A DNA stretch of 64,000 bases, taken from Medakamo hakoo. Its lineage: Eukaryota; Chlorophyta; Trebouxiophyceae; Coccomyxaceae. Under the pieces are notes generated by a model. The model was not told the DNA's origin. It did no database searches and was given only the letters and a program-made list of their open reading frames with translations. Every line of letters begins with the position of its first letter. Position 1 is the stretch's first letter. Location: contig CP089454.1 in assembly GCA_026636295.1 (NCBI GenBank), forward strand, positions 1-64,000, read 5' to 3'. Below are positions 52,451 through 63,375 of the stretch, piece by piece. The position numbers and the translations under genes were made by a program.

Positions 52451-53293
52451 TCAAGCGCGGAACGAGTGCGACACGGCCCGCAGCATGGGCGCACACTTGG
52501 CCCACTGCTTGTCATTGGCAGAGACGACAAACAGGAAGGCCAGGTCGCCCTTGGCCGCGACCGCGACCGCCGCGTGCGGGCCCATCCCCTTGGCGCTGTA
52601 ACCCGCCGCGTTGACTTCATACTGGTACTGCGGGTCGCCGCCCTCCGTCCGCACGGCTTTGGCGTCCAGGACGTCGTCCGGCTCCAAGTACGTGCCCGTC
52701 ACGAAGGAGCCCAGGGCGGCGATGACGCTGGTCAGGCTGCCCACCGCGTCGATGGGCAGCTCGATGCCCGGCCCCGCGCGCGGCGTCAGCTTGCGCAGCG
52801 GCGACACAATGACGCGGGCCGAGCCTTCGTCGGGCGATTCAAAGACCACCTCCGTCCAGGGCTCCTCACACTTGGGCTGGCAGTAGTTGCCCGACTGGAT
52901 GTTCGCGACGCGCGCCTCCCGCCACGACGGCGGCACGGCGAACGAGTAAGGTTTGGTCACGGTGCCCGCGCGCAGCGCGGGCGTCTTGGTCGGCCCGGGG
53001 ACGAACGTGCGCAGGTTGTACTGTTGCCCGCCCTCGCCCGCGTACGCCGGCAGGTATTCAGACACCATCTGGACGTCGCCCGCGGACGCGGGCAGGGGGG
53101 CGGGGAGGAGGGCCGCGGCGGCCGTGGCGGCGCCGGCCAAGAGGGCGGACCGGCGTGTGGTGGTGGTGGTGGGCGGCAGCCCGGCGGGCGGCTGGTCGCC
53201 GGCCGCTGCTGCCGCATGCACGACCGCCACACCGCGACGGCGGACCGCGACAGGCCGGCCGATCGTGGCCGACAAGCCCACAATCTGGGTCAT
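52451..53293 (-). CDS. PsbP-domain protein, thylakoid lumen (PPD6-like)
   Basis: Intronless, 280 aa. Transit peptide MTQIVGLSATIGRPVAVRRR, then twin-arginine lumen signal TTRRSALLAGAATAAAALLP ending PASAGD. The mature protein has YNLRTFVPG, KPYSFAVPPSWREARVANIQ, SGNYCQPKCEEPWTEVVFES and a C-terminal LFVVSANDKQWAKCAPMLRA. The CQPKC pair matches plant PPD6-type proteins, in which a redox-active disulfide has been reported; the subfamily call is from memory. Such proteins are soluble lumen factors linked to photosystem function. Divergent from a plastid TPR gene, 337 bases between starts. Confidence 0.88.
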   Translation of the reverse strand: MTQIVGLSATIGRPVAVRRRGVAVVHAAAAAGDQPPAGLPPTTTTTRRSALLAGAATAAAALLPAPLPASAGDVQMVSEYLPAYAGEGGQQYNLRTFVPGPTKTPALRAGTVTKPYSFAVPPSWREARVANIQSGNYCQPKCEEPWTEVVFESPDEGSARVIVSPLRKLTPRAGPGIELPIDAVGSLTSVIAALGSFVTGTYLEPDDVLDAKAVRTEGGDPQYQYEVNAAGYSAKGMGPHAAVAVAAKGDLAFLFVVSANDKQWAKCAPMLRAVSHSFRA

Positions 53294-53630
53294 TGCTGGA
53301 AGCGGGCGGAATGTGGATCCTGCGCGGAAGGAGTCGTGCGCGCGGCGCCGGAAGGAGGCGCAGTGAGAGCAACGAACGGCGAGAGAACGGGTGTGGCCCC
53401 GTGCGGCGCGGCGCCCCCCCACACAAACACGCACTCCGCGCACGCCCCAGTTTCGGCCCCCATTGCCCGCCCTGGCCAGGCATCCCGCACCCTCCACCCT
53501 GCGCGCGACGGCTCGCACTATCCGGCCACCAGCCGTACGCCGCCTGAACTGCCGATCCAAGCCATACAAGGCCCGGCCTTGTGTGTTTTTGTCGCGCGCG
53601 TGCGCGCTCGCAAAAGGCAAAGACTCGCCG
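53294..53630. promoter_or_regulatory. Divergent intergenic region, PPD6-like / TPR protein
   Basis: 337 bases between start codons of two predicted plastid proteins; shared promoter possible. No other signal. Confidence 0.45.
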
Positions 53631-54608
53631 ATGGTCTGTGCCCGCCCCCCGCCCACGCCCGCCCGCCGGCTGGCCGTGCCGTGCCGTCCGTCCAGGCCTG
53701 TGGTACAAAGTCTCCGGCACACGCTGCGTGCAGCTGCGACGGACGGCGCGTCCAACGCCGACCAGCCGCCCGCCTCGCGCTCGACGCGGCCGCCCCAACC
53801 TGTTGGTGCTGCGTCTGGACCCACCGCCGACGCCACGCCCGCCATCAACACGACGCCGCCGCCCGCCTTGCGCACGGCCGCCGCGGCCTGGGAGGAAGCC
53901 GTGAAAGCCGGCATCGATCCAGACGATGCGGTGGCCGCCATCGCGTTTGGCGTGCCGGACGCGTCCGCCCTGTCGGACACGCAGGCCAAATACGCCAAAG
54001 CCGTCGCGGCCAAGCTGGCCGACGCGGCCGCCGCCGAGAAAGCGGCCACCGCCGCCAAGGCCGCGGCCTTTGAAGCCGGGAAAAGGCTGTATGCCGCGGG
54101 CGAGTACCGCCGGGCCGTGGACGCCCTGCAGGTCGCCCTCGACGCGGAGGGGCCCATGAGCAACCTGGGCGGCGACATCCAGCTGTGGAAGGCCCTGGCC
54201 CACCAGGCGGCGGGCCAGGAGGAGGAGTGCCTGGCAGTGTACCGGTCGCTGGAGGCCGGGCACCCGTCGCCCCGCGTCCGCAAGCAGGCCGCGGACTTGC
54301 GGTTCATCATGGAAGCGCCCAAGCTTCGTGTGGGAAGAGATGAGAGAGTCGAACTCCCTGAACTCGCGCCGCCGGAGAGGCCGGCGGGGGAGCGCGGGGG
54401 GCGGCGCCGCGGTCCGCCACCCCCGCCGCCGGGCGGGCGGCCCGTCACCAAACCCCGCCGCCCGAAAACCTGGGAAGAACGGTGGGCGGAGGAGTGGAAG
54501 CCGCCCGTCCTGCTGGCGAACCGGTACGTGCGGGTGGCGGCTGTTGTGGTGGGCGTGGCGGCGGCGGTGTATTCGGCGGTCGTGTCCAGGAGTGGTGGTG
54601 GGATGTAG
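53631..54608 (+). CDS. Plastid TPR protein ('lumen common' family)
   Basis: Intronless, 325 aa. The N-terminus MVCARPPPTPARRLAVPCRP...LRAAAT resembles a plastid transit peptide. A helical Ala/Lys-rich region leads to TPR-like repeats (FEAGKRLYAAGEYRRAVDAL, LWKALAHQAAGQEEECLAVY, about 145-215), then SPRVRKQAADLRFIMEAPKL, a phrase typical of a plant family annotated as 'chloroplast lumen common'. The C-terminal third is Pro/Arg-rich and ends in WEERWAEEWKPP and a membrane segment (YVRVAAVVVGVAAAVYSAVV), which suggests a thylakoid or envelope anchor. Exact function unknown. Confidence 0.8.
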   Translation: MVCARPPPTPARRLAVPCRPSRPVVQSLRHTLRAAATDGASNADQPPASRSTRPPQPVGAASGPTADATPAINTTPPPALRTAAAAWEEAVKAGIDPDDAVAAIAFGVPDASALSDTQAKYAKAVAAKLADAAAAEKAATAAKAAAFEAGKRLYAAGEYRRAVDALQVALDAEGPMSNLGGDIQLWKALAHQAAGQEEECLAVYRSLEAGHPSPRVRKQAADLRFIMEAPKLRVGRDERVELPELAPPERPAGERGGRRRGPPPPPPGGRPVTKPRRPKTWEERWAEEWKPPVLLANRYVRVAAVVVGVAAAVYSAVVSRSGGGM

Positions 54609-54735
54609 AGGAGCGGTGGCGGTGGGTGGTGTGAAAGGCCAGTGCGTTGTTTCGCGAGCGCGCCCCTCCCCTCCTCTCTCTTCTCCCGGCCCGCGCACGC
54701 GCGCTCGGGCACACTCGGCCGTTGAGGGTCTAAGC

Positions 54736-55749
54736 ATGCGCGCGAACCTCAGCAAGCCCTGGGCCAGGGGCGGTGCGGCGGGGCCAGCGCCCAGGCCGGC
54801 CCCTGCTGCGGTGACGAATTTCGGCGCCGCCGGCCGCGCTCGCGCTCGCACTCCGACCCGCTCGACCCTGCGCTGCCGCTCGAGCTCGGCCGCTGGCGCC
54901 ACGGCCGCCGCCGCCCAACCACCGGCCGGCTTCCACGTCTCCCGCATGCGGGCAGCTCCGCCCGGCACACCCCGCCCACCCCCACTCCCAACGCTCGCCC
55001 TGCGCGTCGCCACGGCCGACGCCGACCTCGCGGCCGCGGCCGCGTTACGCGCGCAATCCTTTTTCGTCTACCCGCCCGAACGCGCCTTTGCGGGCCGCTT
55101 ACACCAAGAACTGAAGACGCGGGAGGAATATGAAGCCTTGGTTGCAGTGCGGGACGCAAACGCGGCGGCCGCTGCCGCCGGCACGGCGCCAGACGCGCGG
55201 TCGGTGTGCGTGGTCGCGGTCGCGCCCCTGGACTCTTTCGAGGTCGCCGACCTTGGCGGCGACGCCGACCCCACCGCGTCCACCTCCGCCCCGCACCCTG
55301 CCCTCCACATCGGACCCGATGCCGCGTTTGGCGGCGCGCCGGCCGCCGTCGTCGGCACGCTGGACGTCGCCTTTGCCCGCGCCCTGCCCGGCGAGGACCT
55401 GATCGGCGACGCGGCGGCGGGCGGCTGCGCGTCCTACCTCGCCAACGTCTGCGCCTCGCCCGCCGCCCGGCGCCGGGGCGTGGGGCGGCGCCTGCTGGCT
55501 GCGGCGCGGGGCGCGGCCCGGGCCTGGGGCGCCGACGCCCTGTACGTGCACGCGCTGGCGGTGAATGAGGTGGCGGCCCGGTTTTACGGACGCGCGGGCT
55601 TCGCCGTCGAGAAGGAAGAAGACCCGTCGAGCGCCAAAGCCCGCGGGCATTGCCTGGATGGCGTGGAAGGGCTGGGGCGGGCGGTGCTGTACAGGGATGG
55701 CAAGCTCTGGGATGAGGGCACCGAGATCGAGGCCTTGGACGGATTGTAA
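54736..55749 (+). CDS. GNAT-family N-acetyltransferase, probably plastid
   Basis: Intronless, 337 aa. A Ser/Ala/Arg-rich leader (MRANLSKPWARGGAAGPAPR...) fits plastid import. The GNAT fold follows, from LALRVATADADLAAAAALRA; the acetyl-CoA site is LANVCASPAARRRGVGRRLL (about 238-257, RRxGxG) and the last motif ALAVNEVAARFYGRAGFAV. Plant plastid GNATs of this kind acetylate protein N-termini and lysines; substrate unknown here. A low-complexity loop lies before the acetyl-CoA motif. The TAA stop is itself part of a TGTAA word (55745-55749). Confidence 0.85.
   Translation: MRANLSKPWARGGAAGPAPRPAPAAVTNFGAAGRARARTPTRSTLRCRSSSAAGATAAAAQPPAGFHVSRMRAAPPGTPRPPPLPTLALRVATADADLAAAAALRAQSFFVYPPERAFAGRLHQELKTREEYEALVAVRDANAAAAAAGTAPDARSVCVVAVAPLDSFEVADLGGDADPTASTSAPHPALHIGPDAAFGGAPAAVVGTLDVAFARALPGEDLIGDAAAGGCASYLANVCASPAARRRGVGRRLLAAARGAARAWGADALYVHALAVNEVAARFYGRAGFAVEKEEDPSSAKARGHCLDGVEGLGRAVLYRDGKLWDEGTEIEALDGL
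55745..55749 (+). terminator. TGTAA overlapping the GNAT stop codon
   Basis: TTG-TAA at the end of the GNAT gene creates TGTAA. If used as the poly(A) signal, the 3' UTR would be only about 10-20 bases. Confidence 0.35.
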
Positions 55750-56033
55750 TGGGTCGATAAGGTTTTGTTTGCACGCACATGGGATGGGACGCACCCGCCG
55801 CTCTCTCTCTTTCCCGCACCACACCACACGCGTTTTTTAATCGTCTCCCGCACACGCACACACGCACACACGCACACACACATCTATCTCATGTAGAAAA
55901 AAAAACACGCACGGGTTCCGCGTTTTTTGTGAGACCTCATCCCACCTCCCCCCCCCCCCGTTTTTTTTTCATCTCACCACGCACGTAGGACACACGCACC
56001 ACCCACGCCCTCCCTCTTTTCTTTTCCTCCTCC

Positions 56034-59000
56034 TCACGCCCGGCGCTGGGGCACCGGCTCCACGCCGCCCGCCGGCGGCGCCGCCGGCTGGAACATGCGG
56101 CGCGGCGCGCGGTAGCGCCCGCCGACGGTCGTGCCGCCGGCCGCGCCGGCCGCGCCGGGCTCGCCGCCCAGCCGGTCCCATTCCGCCTTGCACACCACGC
56201 GCAGCACCTCCGGGTCCAGGCCGGTCAGGTCGGCGGCGGTGAGGCGGCGGGCGTTGGACAGGGAACCGATGGCGCCCGAGCCGCGGCCGCCGCCGCCGCG
56301 GCCGCCGACGCCGCCGTCCAGCCCAGCCGCGCGGCGCAGCAGGCTGCGCACCCACCCGGCCGGGCCGTCGACGGGCACGCCGCCGCGCCCGGGCCCGTCC
56401 GCGTCCAACGCCGCCTGCAAGGGGTCGTACTTGCTCTTGGCGGAGGACGGGCCGGGCAGGCCCAGCTCGCCAAAGGCCAGGCGGCCCAGGCGGTCGACGG
56501 CTTCACCCGCCGCCGACGCGCCGCGCGACGCGGCAGAGGCAGGCGAGCCGGCGCCGCGCGCGCCGCCTGCACCCGACCCGACCGTGCGGACGATGCCGCG
56601 CAGGGGCCCGCCCTCGCCGCTGGCGCCCGGCGTGGGCAGGCCACGCACAAAGTCGCGCAGCGGGTCGCCGCCGCCGCCCGGCCCGTCGCCCAGCTTGCGC
56701 AGGGGCGTGCCCTGGGCGGCGACTTCCGCTTCGACTTCGCGGGACGCGCCCACGGCCGCGCGCAGCACCTGGCGCAGGGCGTCGTATTTGGCCGGGTCGC
56801 CCGACCCGGCGCCGGCGCCGGACAGGCCGCCGCCACCGCCGCCACGACCGGCCGCACCGCCGCGCCCAGACGCGATGTCGCCCAGCCCGCGTAGCAACGA
56901 GCGCAGGAAGGAGCCGCCGCGCGGCGGCTCAAACCCGTCCAGCTGGGCGAGGGGGTCGTACTTGTAGTTGCCCGAGGGCGGGGAGATGGTGAAGGGCGAG
57001 CCGGAGGCGCCGCCGCCGCCGTCGGCCATGCCGAGCAGGCGGGCCAGGCGGCGCAGTGGGTCGCTCTCCCCGCCCTTCCCGCCCGCGGCCATGGCGGCTT
57101 CGATCGCCGCCGCGTCGCCGCACGCCGCAGTCGCCGGGTCGGCGACCAAAGCCGCAGCGGCGCGGGCGGCCACGTCCGCCAGGGCGGCCCGGTCGACGCC
57201 CGGCGGCAAATCCATCTGGGCGACGGCCGCCCGCGCGCGCGCCGCGGCCGCGTCGGCGGCGGCCGTGATGGCGGCCGCCGCGCGTTCGGCGGCCGCCAGG
57301 GTGGACGGGTCGACGATGCATTTCTCCTGCCCCGCGCCCGAAGCGGCGGCAACCGCGGCCGCGACCGCGTCGGCCGCAGCTTTGTCGGCCGCCAGCGCCG
57401 CTTTGCCCGCCCGCCCAGCCGCCGACGCGGCGCGGGCCAGGGCTTCGTCCGCAGCTTTCATGGCGGCGGAGCGCGGCGTGGATGGGGCGGGCGTCGGCGT
57501 GGAGGGCGCGGCGGGCGCGGAAGAGCCCGAGCCGGCCGAGCCCGGGCTGCCGGCACTGCGACCGCCGGCCGCACCCGTCGCCGTCGCGGAACCAGACGCG
57601 CCCGCGCCCGTGCCGGCCGCGCCCGCACCACCGCCAGACCCGCTCGTCTGGCCACCGGCACCAGCCCCGCCGGACGGCCCGCCGGAACCGCGGACCATGC
57701 GGTCCCACCAGCCCATGGCTTTCTGGCCGACCGTCTCTTCGCCAGCGCCCGCGGCGCCCGCGGCCGTGCTCGAGCCGCCAGCCGCGCCGCGCGCACCGGC
57801 TTCCAGGCCCGCCCGCGCGGCCGCGGCAGCCTTGTTCGCGGCCGCTTGCGCGTCCTCGGCCAGACCGGAAGCAGTGCGCGCCGCGGACGACAGCCCGGCC
57901 TCGCCGTCCTTCACAACCCCAGCCACCTTGGACTGCAGCGCGCCAGCCTCAGATTCCAGGGCCCGCACGGCCGCATCTTTGGCCGCCGCGCCGTCTTTGG
58001 CCGCGGCGCCCAGGCCGGCGCGAGCAGAAGCGGACGCAGAGCTCGCGGCATCGGCGGCTTTGGCACCGCTGTCTTTCAGGGCGGCTGCAGCCGCGTCGGC
58101 CTTGGCGGCCAGCTCCGCCTTCATTTTTTCGGCTTCCGCTTTGGCGCGGGCCAGGGCGTCCGCCGCCGTCTGCTGCGCTTCTTTCGCCCGCTCTTCCATG
58201 GCGGCTTTGGCTTTGGAAGCGCCGCCGTCGATGGCGGCCAGGGAGCGAGCGCGGGCCTCGGCAGCAACAGCAGCAGCGTCGCGCGCGGCCGCGTCGAGGT
58301 CGGAGGCGGTTTTGTTTGCCAGGGCCTGGCCTTCACCGACGGCGGCGGACGCGCCAGACTTGGTGTCCGCGGCGACCGACCCCAGCGTCGACTTGAGCTT
58401 GGACGCCGCGTCCGCCGCTTCCTTCTCCGCTGCGGACATGGCGCCGGACAGCTGGCCGGCCGCGCCACGGGCGGCGTCGGCGGCCGAACCCGCAGCACCG
58501 CGCGCCGCGTCCGCGGCGGACCCGGCTGCGCCACGGGCGGCATCAGCAGCATCACGGCCCAGGCCAGCCACCTTGTTGGCCGCGTCAGCGGCTTGTTTCT
58601 CGGCAGCAGACAGGCCGCCGGACACGCGACCCGCTGCACTACGCGCCGCGTCGGCGGCCGAACCCGCGGCACCGCGCGCCGCGTCCGTGGCGGACCCGGC
58701 CGCGCCACGGGCGGCGTCAGCAGCATCACGGCCCAGACTAGCCACCTTGCTCGCCGCGTCGGCGGCTTCCTTCTCCGCGGCGGAGATGGAAGAGGAAATC
58801 TGGCCACCAACACCCGACGCGGCGGCTTTTGCCTTGTCGGCGGCCTGGCGGGCCGCTTCTTCCGCCTGTTTGGCGCTGTCGCGCACAGCGGCTTGGGCGT
58901 CAGCAGCGGCGGAGGAACCAGCGTTAGCAGCCCGGCCAAACAACGACTTGCCTTGTTCGACGGCGGCTTTGACTTTCGCCTCAGCGTCCGCAGCAGCGCT

Positions 59001-61334
59001 CGCTTTTTGTTCGAGCGCAGCTTTCGCGTCTTCGGCCGCCCGGCGGGCGGCCGCTTCAGCGCCCGCCGCCGCAGCCTTGGCGTCGTCAGCCGCGCCTGAG
59101 CCGGCTTTAAACACGCGGCCCAGTAAACCCTTGCCTTCTTTAGCGGCGGCGGCAGCCGCGCTCTCGCCCGCCTGCGCGGCAGCACGCACGTCGGCAGCAA
59201 AATCGCCGGCCGCCTCACGCACGCCGTCCGTGCCCGCCGCCGCGGCAGACCGGGCGGCATCAGTGGCATCCCGACCCAGGCCGGCTAGTTTATCAGCGGC
59301 GGCGGACGCTTCCTTCTCGGCTTGGGAGAGACCTTCGGACAGGCGCCCCGCGGCAGAGCGCGCGGCCGCGTCCGCGTCCCGGACACTCCCACGGACGGCG
59401 GCTTCCGCGTCGTCAGCCGCCGCCGAGCCCGCATTGAAGAGGCGGCCCAACAGTCCACGGCCTTCCTTTGCGGCGGACGCGGCGGCGGCTTCGCCCGCGC
59501 GTGCGACGTCGCGCCCAGCGTCCGCGAGGTCTTTCGCGCCCTGGGCGGCCGCGCCGGCCGCGGCACGGGCTTCGGCCGCCGCCGCGTCGAGGGACGCGGA
59601 CGCGGAAGAGGACGTGTCGGAGCCGCCGCCACCGCCACCGCCAAAAAGCTTGCCTAGGAAGCCGCCGCCGGTGGAGCGGCCGGTGCCGGACCCCGGAGCG
59701 CCGCCGCCGCCCCGCTCGTCAGAGGGAACCGCGACGCTCCAGCCCGACGTGGGCGCGTTGGGGCCGGACGTGATGGGCGCGCTGGGGCCGCCGGGCGGGA
59801 CGAGGCCGCGGGCGCCGGTGCCGGTGCCGGTGCTGCCGCCGGCCCGGCCGTCGAGCGCGGCGCGCGCGCGGTCGACCGTCGCGGGCGAGTCGCCGCCGCC
59901 CTCGCCACCGCCGCCACCCCAGCCGCCCAGGCCGCCGGCGCTCCCTCCGCTCCCACCCCGGCCGTCGTCGCCCAGGATGCCGCGGACGTCCAGGCCGGCC
60001 GCGCGCGCCGCGGCCGCAGCCTTTTCTTCCTCGGCCCGCTGCGCCGCGGCGCTCAGGGCCGACCGGCCCAGGCCCAGGGCCGTCATCAGCACGAAGTAGG
60101 CCAGGGCGGCCGTCAGGCGGGCCCGGTCTTCCACGGCAAACCAGTCGTCCAGGGCCGTGCCCAGCCGGGTCTGGGCGCCGGTGCGGGACAGCAGCCACCA
60201 CTCGAGCAGGTCGTCCCACGCGCCCGCCAGGCCGTCGCGCCGCTCCGCCACGGACGCGGCGGGCGTGCCCTTGGACAGGCCCGCCCGGTTGGCGGCGCCA
60301 CGCAGCGCGCCCGCCGCCGCGTCCAGGAACGCGTCGGCGGCCGCGGCCGTGCCGTGGACGGCGGTCCCCACGACGCCCGTCGCCGTGTCGGCCGCGAGTG
60401 CGGCCGCGCCGCTCAGCGTCCCGACGGCCGTGCCGGCCGCTTCGAACACGCTGTCCGCGGCCAGGGCCAGGCCAGACGCAGGCGAGCCGGACGCGCCGCG
60501 GGCGGCGGCGGCGGAGGAGCCCGCCGACGTGTTGATGGCGCCGGCGGGCGCGGACCGGCCAAAGCGGAAGCCGCCGCCGCCGCCCTTTTTCGCGGCCGCC
60601 GCGCCGCCGGCGGCGCCGCCCCCACCCGCACCACGGTCCGCGTGCCAGCCCAGGGCCGAGAACGCGCGCGGCGGACGGGCTGCGTCAGTGTCACCACCGC
60701 CCCTGCCGCCCTTGGCGTCGCCGGGCTCCACGCGGGTGAAGGGCGACGCGCCCGTGGTCAGGGCCTTCCACCCGCCGCCCGCCTTGGAGTCGGCTTTCGC
60801 CTTGCCATCCGACGCGCCACCCTTGGCCGACGCCCAGGGCGAGGAGGAGGAGGAGCCGGCGCCCTTTTTGGCAGGAGCGGAGGCGGCAGTTTTGTGGCCG
60901 CCACCACCACCGCCAAAGCTCCAGCCGCTCCCACCACCGCCGCGAGACGCGCCGGCGCCGTCCTCGCCGCTGCCGCCGACCAGCGACCGGACCGCATTGA
61001 ACGGCGCGGACACGACGGTCTTGGCAGCGTTGGCAGTGCCGGACGCCGTCTTGCCCACGGCCCTCGCCACGTCGCCGGGCAAAGACACGATGGACGAGTC
61101 GTGCGCGTCGTGCGCGTCGCCGCCCTCGCGCCGGTCCAGGAAGCCCAGCGCGGAGAACGCGCGGGGCGGCCGGGCCTGGGCCGTTGAATCCTTGAAGGAC
61201 CGGGAGGCGGACGCAGACACAGAGCCCTGGCCACCACCGCCCCAGTTGAAGCCGGATCCACTGCTGCCGGCGTTGGACTTGGACGCGGCGCCAGACGACG
61301 ACCGACCAGCGGCGCGCGCGCCGCCCGACCCGCC

Positions 61335-61365
<31 letters not shown>

Positions 61366-62214
61366 AGGTCGTCGACGACGCTCTTGACCAGGTTGAAGGG
61401 CGCTTTGATGACGGCCTTGGCAGCGCCAGCCGTGTTGGACGTCGCCCTGGACGCGGCGCGGGCCAGGTCGGCGGGCAGGTGGGCGATGGACGGGCCGCTG
61501 GACCCGGCGCCGACCTCTTCGGCCGCGGGCTTGTGCCAGCCCAGCGCGCTGAAGGCACGCGGGGGGCGGGCCGCGTCCGCGGAGCCGGCGGCGGCCGGCC
61601 CAGAGGACGAGCCTTTCCCCCAGCCGAAGCCGGACGAGCTCCGCCCACCGCCGCCGCCGCCGCCGCCGCCACCGCCGCTCGCTTTCACGGCCTTGGCGGC
61701 GCGCGCGGCGCCCGACGCCGACGCCGACGAACCCTTGCCGCCGCCACCGCCACCACCACTGCCACCACCCCAGTTGAAACCGGAGCCGGTCGACTTGCCG
61801 GACGCAGGCCCGCTGCCGTCGCCGCCCGCGTCGCTGACGAAGCCCTTCAGCACGCGGAGGGGCGCCGAGACGACGCCTTTGGCGGCCGACGCAGACCCGG
61901 ACACCAAGTCTTTCGCCGCAGACGCCGACCCCGTGACCATGCCCGCCGCCGCGTTGGCTGACCCGGTCACAGCGCCTTTGGCCGCGCCCGCCGTCGCCTT
62001 GGTGGACTCGGCGATGGCGCGGGCCAGCTCGCCGGGCAGGGAGGCGATGGACGAGCCCGTCCCGGCCGCCGCCTCCTCGCCCGCCCGCTTGTCCAGCCAG
62101 CCCATGGCGGAGAAGGCGCGCGGGGGGCGGGCCTGCGCGGTTGAGTCGGCGAACGACCGGGCGACGGAAGAGGAGGGGGGGGAGGCCTTGGCGGAGGCGG
62201 GTGCAAACCCCCAC

Positions 62215-62249
<35 letters not shown>

Positions 62250-63375
62250 TGCCGGGGCGCCGGCCCTCGCCGCGCCTGTCGACGCCCGGCCGGCGCCACT
62301 GCCGCCGCTCCCGCCACCGCCGCCGCCGGACTCCAGCTCGCCCAACGCGGCACGCACAGCATTGACCGGCGCGGCCGCCACGACGCGCGCCGCGGACGCC
62401 CCGCTCTCTGCGATGGAGCGCGCGGCCGCGGCGCCGCCCGCCGCGACGCCCTTCGCCGCGGAGGCTGCGGTGCCGGCCGTCTTCACGACGGCCCGCCCCA
62501 AGTCAGCGGGCAGGCCCGTGATGGAAGACGAGCCAGAGCTGGGCGCGCCGCCGCCGGCCGCGCCGCCGCCGGGCTGGTGGAAGCCCAGCGCAGAGAACGC
62601 GCGGGGCGGGCGGGCCTGCGCCAGCGACACAGCGCTGGAGGCGGCTGGGTCGGCCACGACGCCGCCGCCGCCCCACTTGCCGCTAAAGGCCTTGGTGGGG
62701 GTGCCGCCAGGCTTGGAGGCCGGCGCGGACGGGGCGCCGCCCCCGCCCCCTCCACCGCCGCCCCCCGCGTCCACCCAGCCGAGCGCGGTGAACGCGGGGG
62801 GCGGGCGCTTGCCCGACCGCGCGCCGCGGCTCTTGAGCGAATCCACGGCCGTGGGCACGGGCTGGAAGGGGGCGGGGGCCGCGGCTGCGGCCCGGGGGAA
62901 CAGGGCGGGCAGCAGGACGGTGGGCGTCGCGGCCAGGAGCTGTGGGCGTGTGCGTGCGTGTGTTTGTTGGGTTGAGGGAGGGGCGTGAGGGCGGGGGTGG
63001 GTGGGTGAGGGGGTGGGCGCAACAGGGTGGCGCGCAGGGCACTGCGGGTCGACGCATGGCCCACGACCCAATTCAATCGCCGCCGCTGGCGCCTCACGGT
63101 CCCCAGCCCGCCCAATTCCGTCCCAAACCACGGACCAGTAATGCTAGTGCACTGGAGGAGCGCTTGCGCGGCTCATAGTCCGGCACGCACGGCTCGGCCG
63201 GCTCGGGAGGCGGGTCGGCGCCTTGCGGGTTGGCGGTCGCCCGAGCAACCGGCCGCCCACACGCGCCACGCGGTCGGCGAACTGCCACCCCCGGCGCGCC
63301 CTGGCGGACGGGACGGATGGGCAGAGGCGCCAAGCCTCGCACTCCGGGCTTTGCGGGAGTTTGAAGGCTTTGCAT
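56034..63375 (-). CDS. Giant modular repeat protein, unknown function
   Basis: Main exon 62939-56034 (2,301 codons plus stop), preceded by a CACGCCCACAG acceptor; it has no early ATG, so a short first exon is needed. Best candidate: 63375-63343 (MQSLQTPAKPG, donor GTGCGA); ATGs at 63176 and 63057 are alternatives. Regions: six RPPRAFSALGW-type motifs (62.8-60.6 kb) alternating with LPxDLARAV blocks, 11-residue Ala/Lys/Ser repeats, APFNxVxSLV, Gly-rich linkers and G-F-x-W-G; one possible membrane segment (LTAALAYFVLMTALGLG, near 60.1 kb); a long LEA-like helical region with 11-mers such as AAGSAADAARG (59.6-57.8 kb); then WWDRMVRG and a C-terminal part with KYDPL/DPLR repeats. No family recognised. 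Lipid-droplet, membrane-surface or stress-protective roles are inference only. Confidence 0.7.

Noticed and set aside
56968-60099. Open frame of over 1,000 codons antisense to the giant gene, and a similar one at 60157-62988
   Set aside because: They are the mirror of Ala/Gly-rich repeats on the other strand (Ala and Gly codons read as Ala/Arg/Ser/Pro) and have no independent motifs.
63057-63176. ATG codons at 63176 and 63057 as start of the giant gene
   Set aside because: Both need weak donors (GTGCAC, GTGCCC); the ATG at 63375 has a GTGCGA donor in the right phase. Kept as alternatives only.
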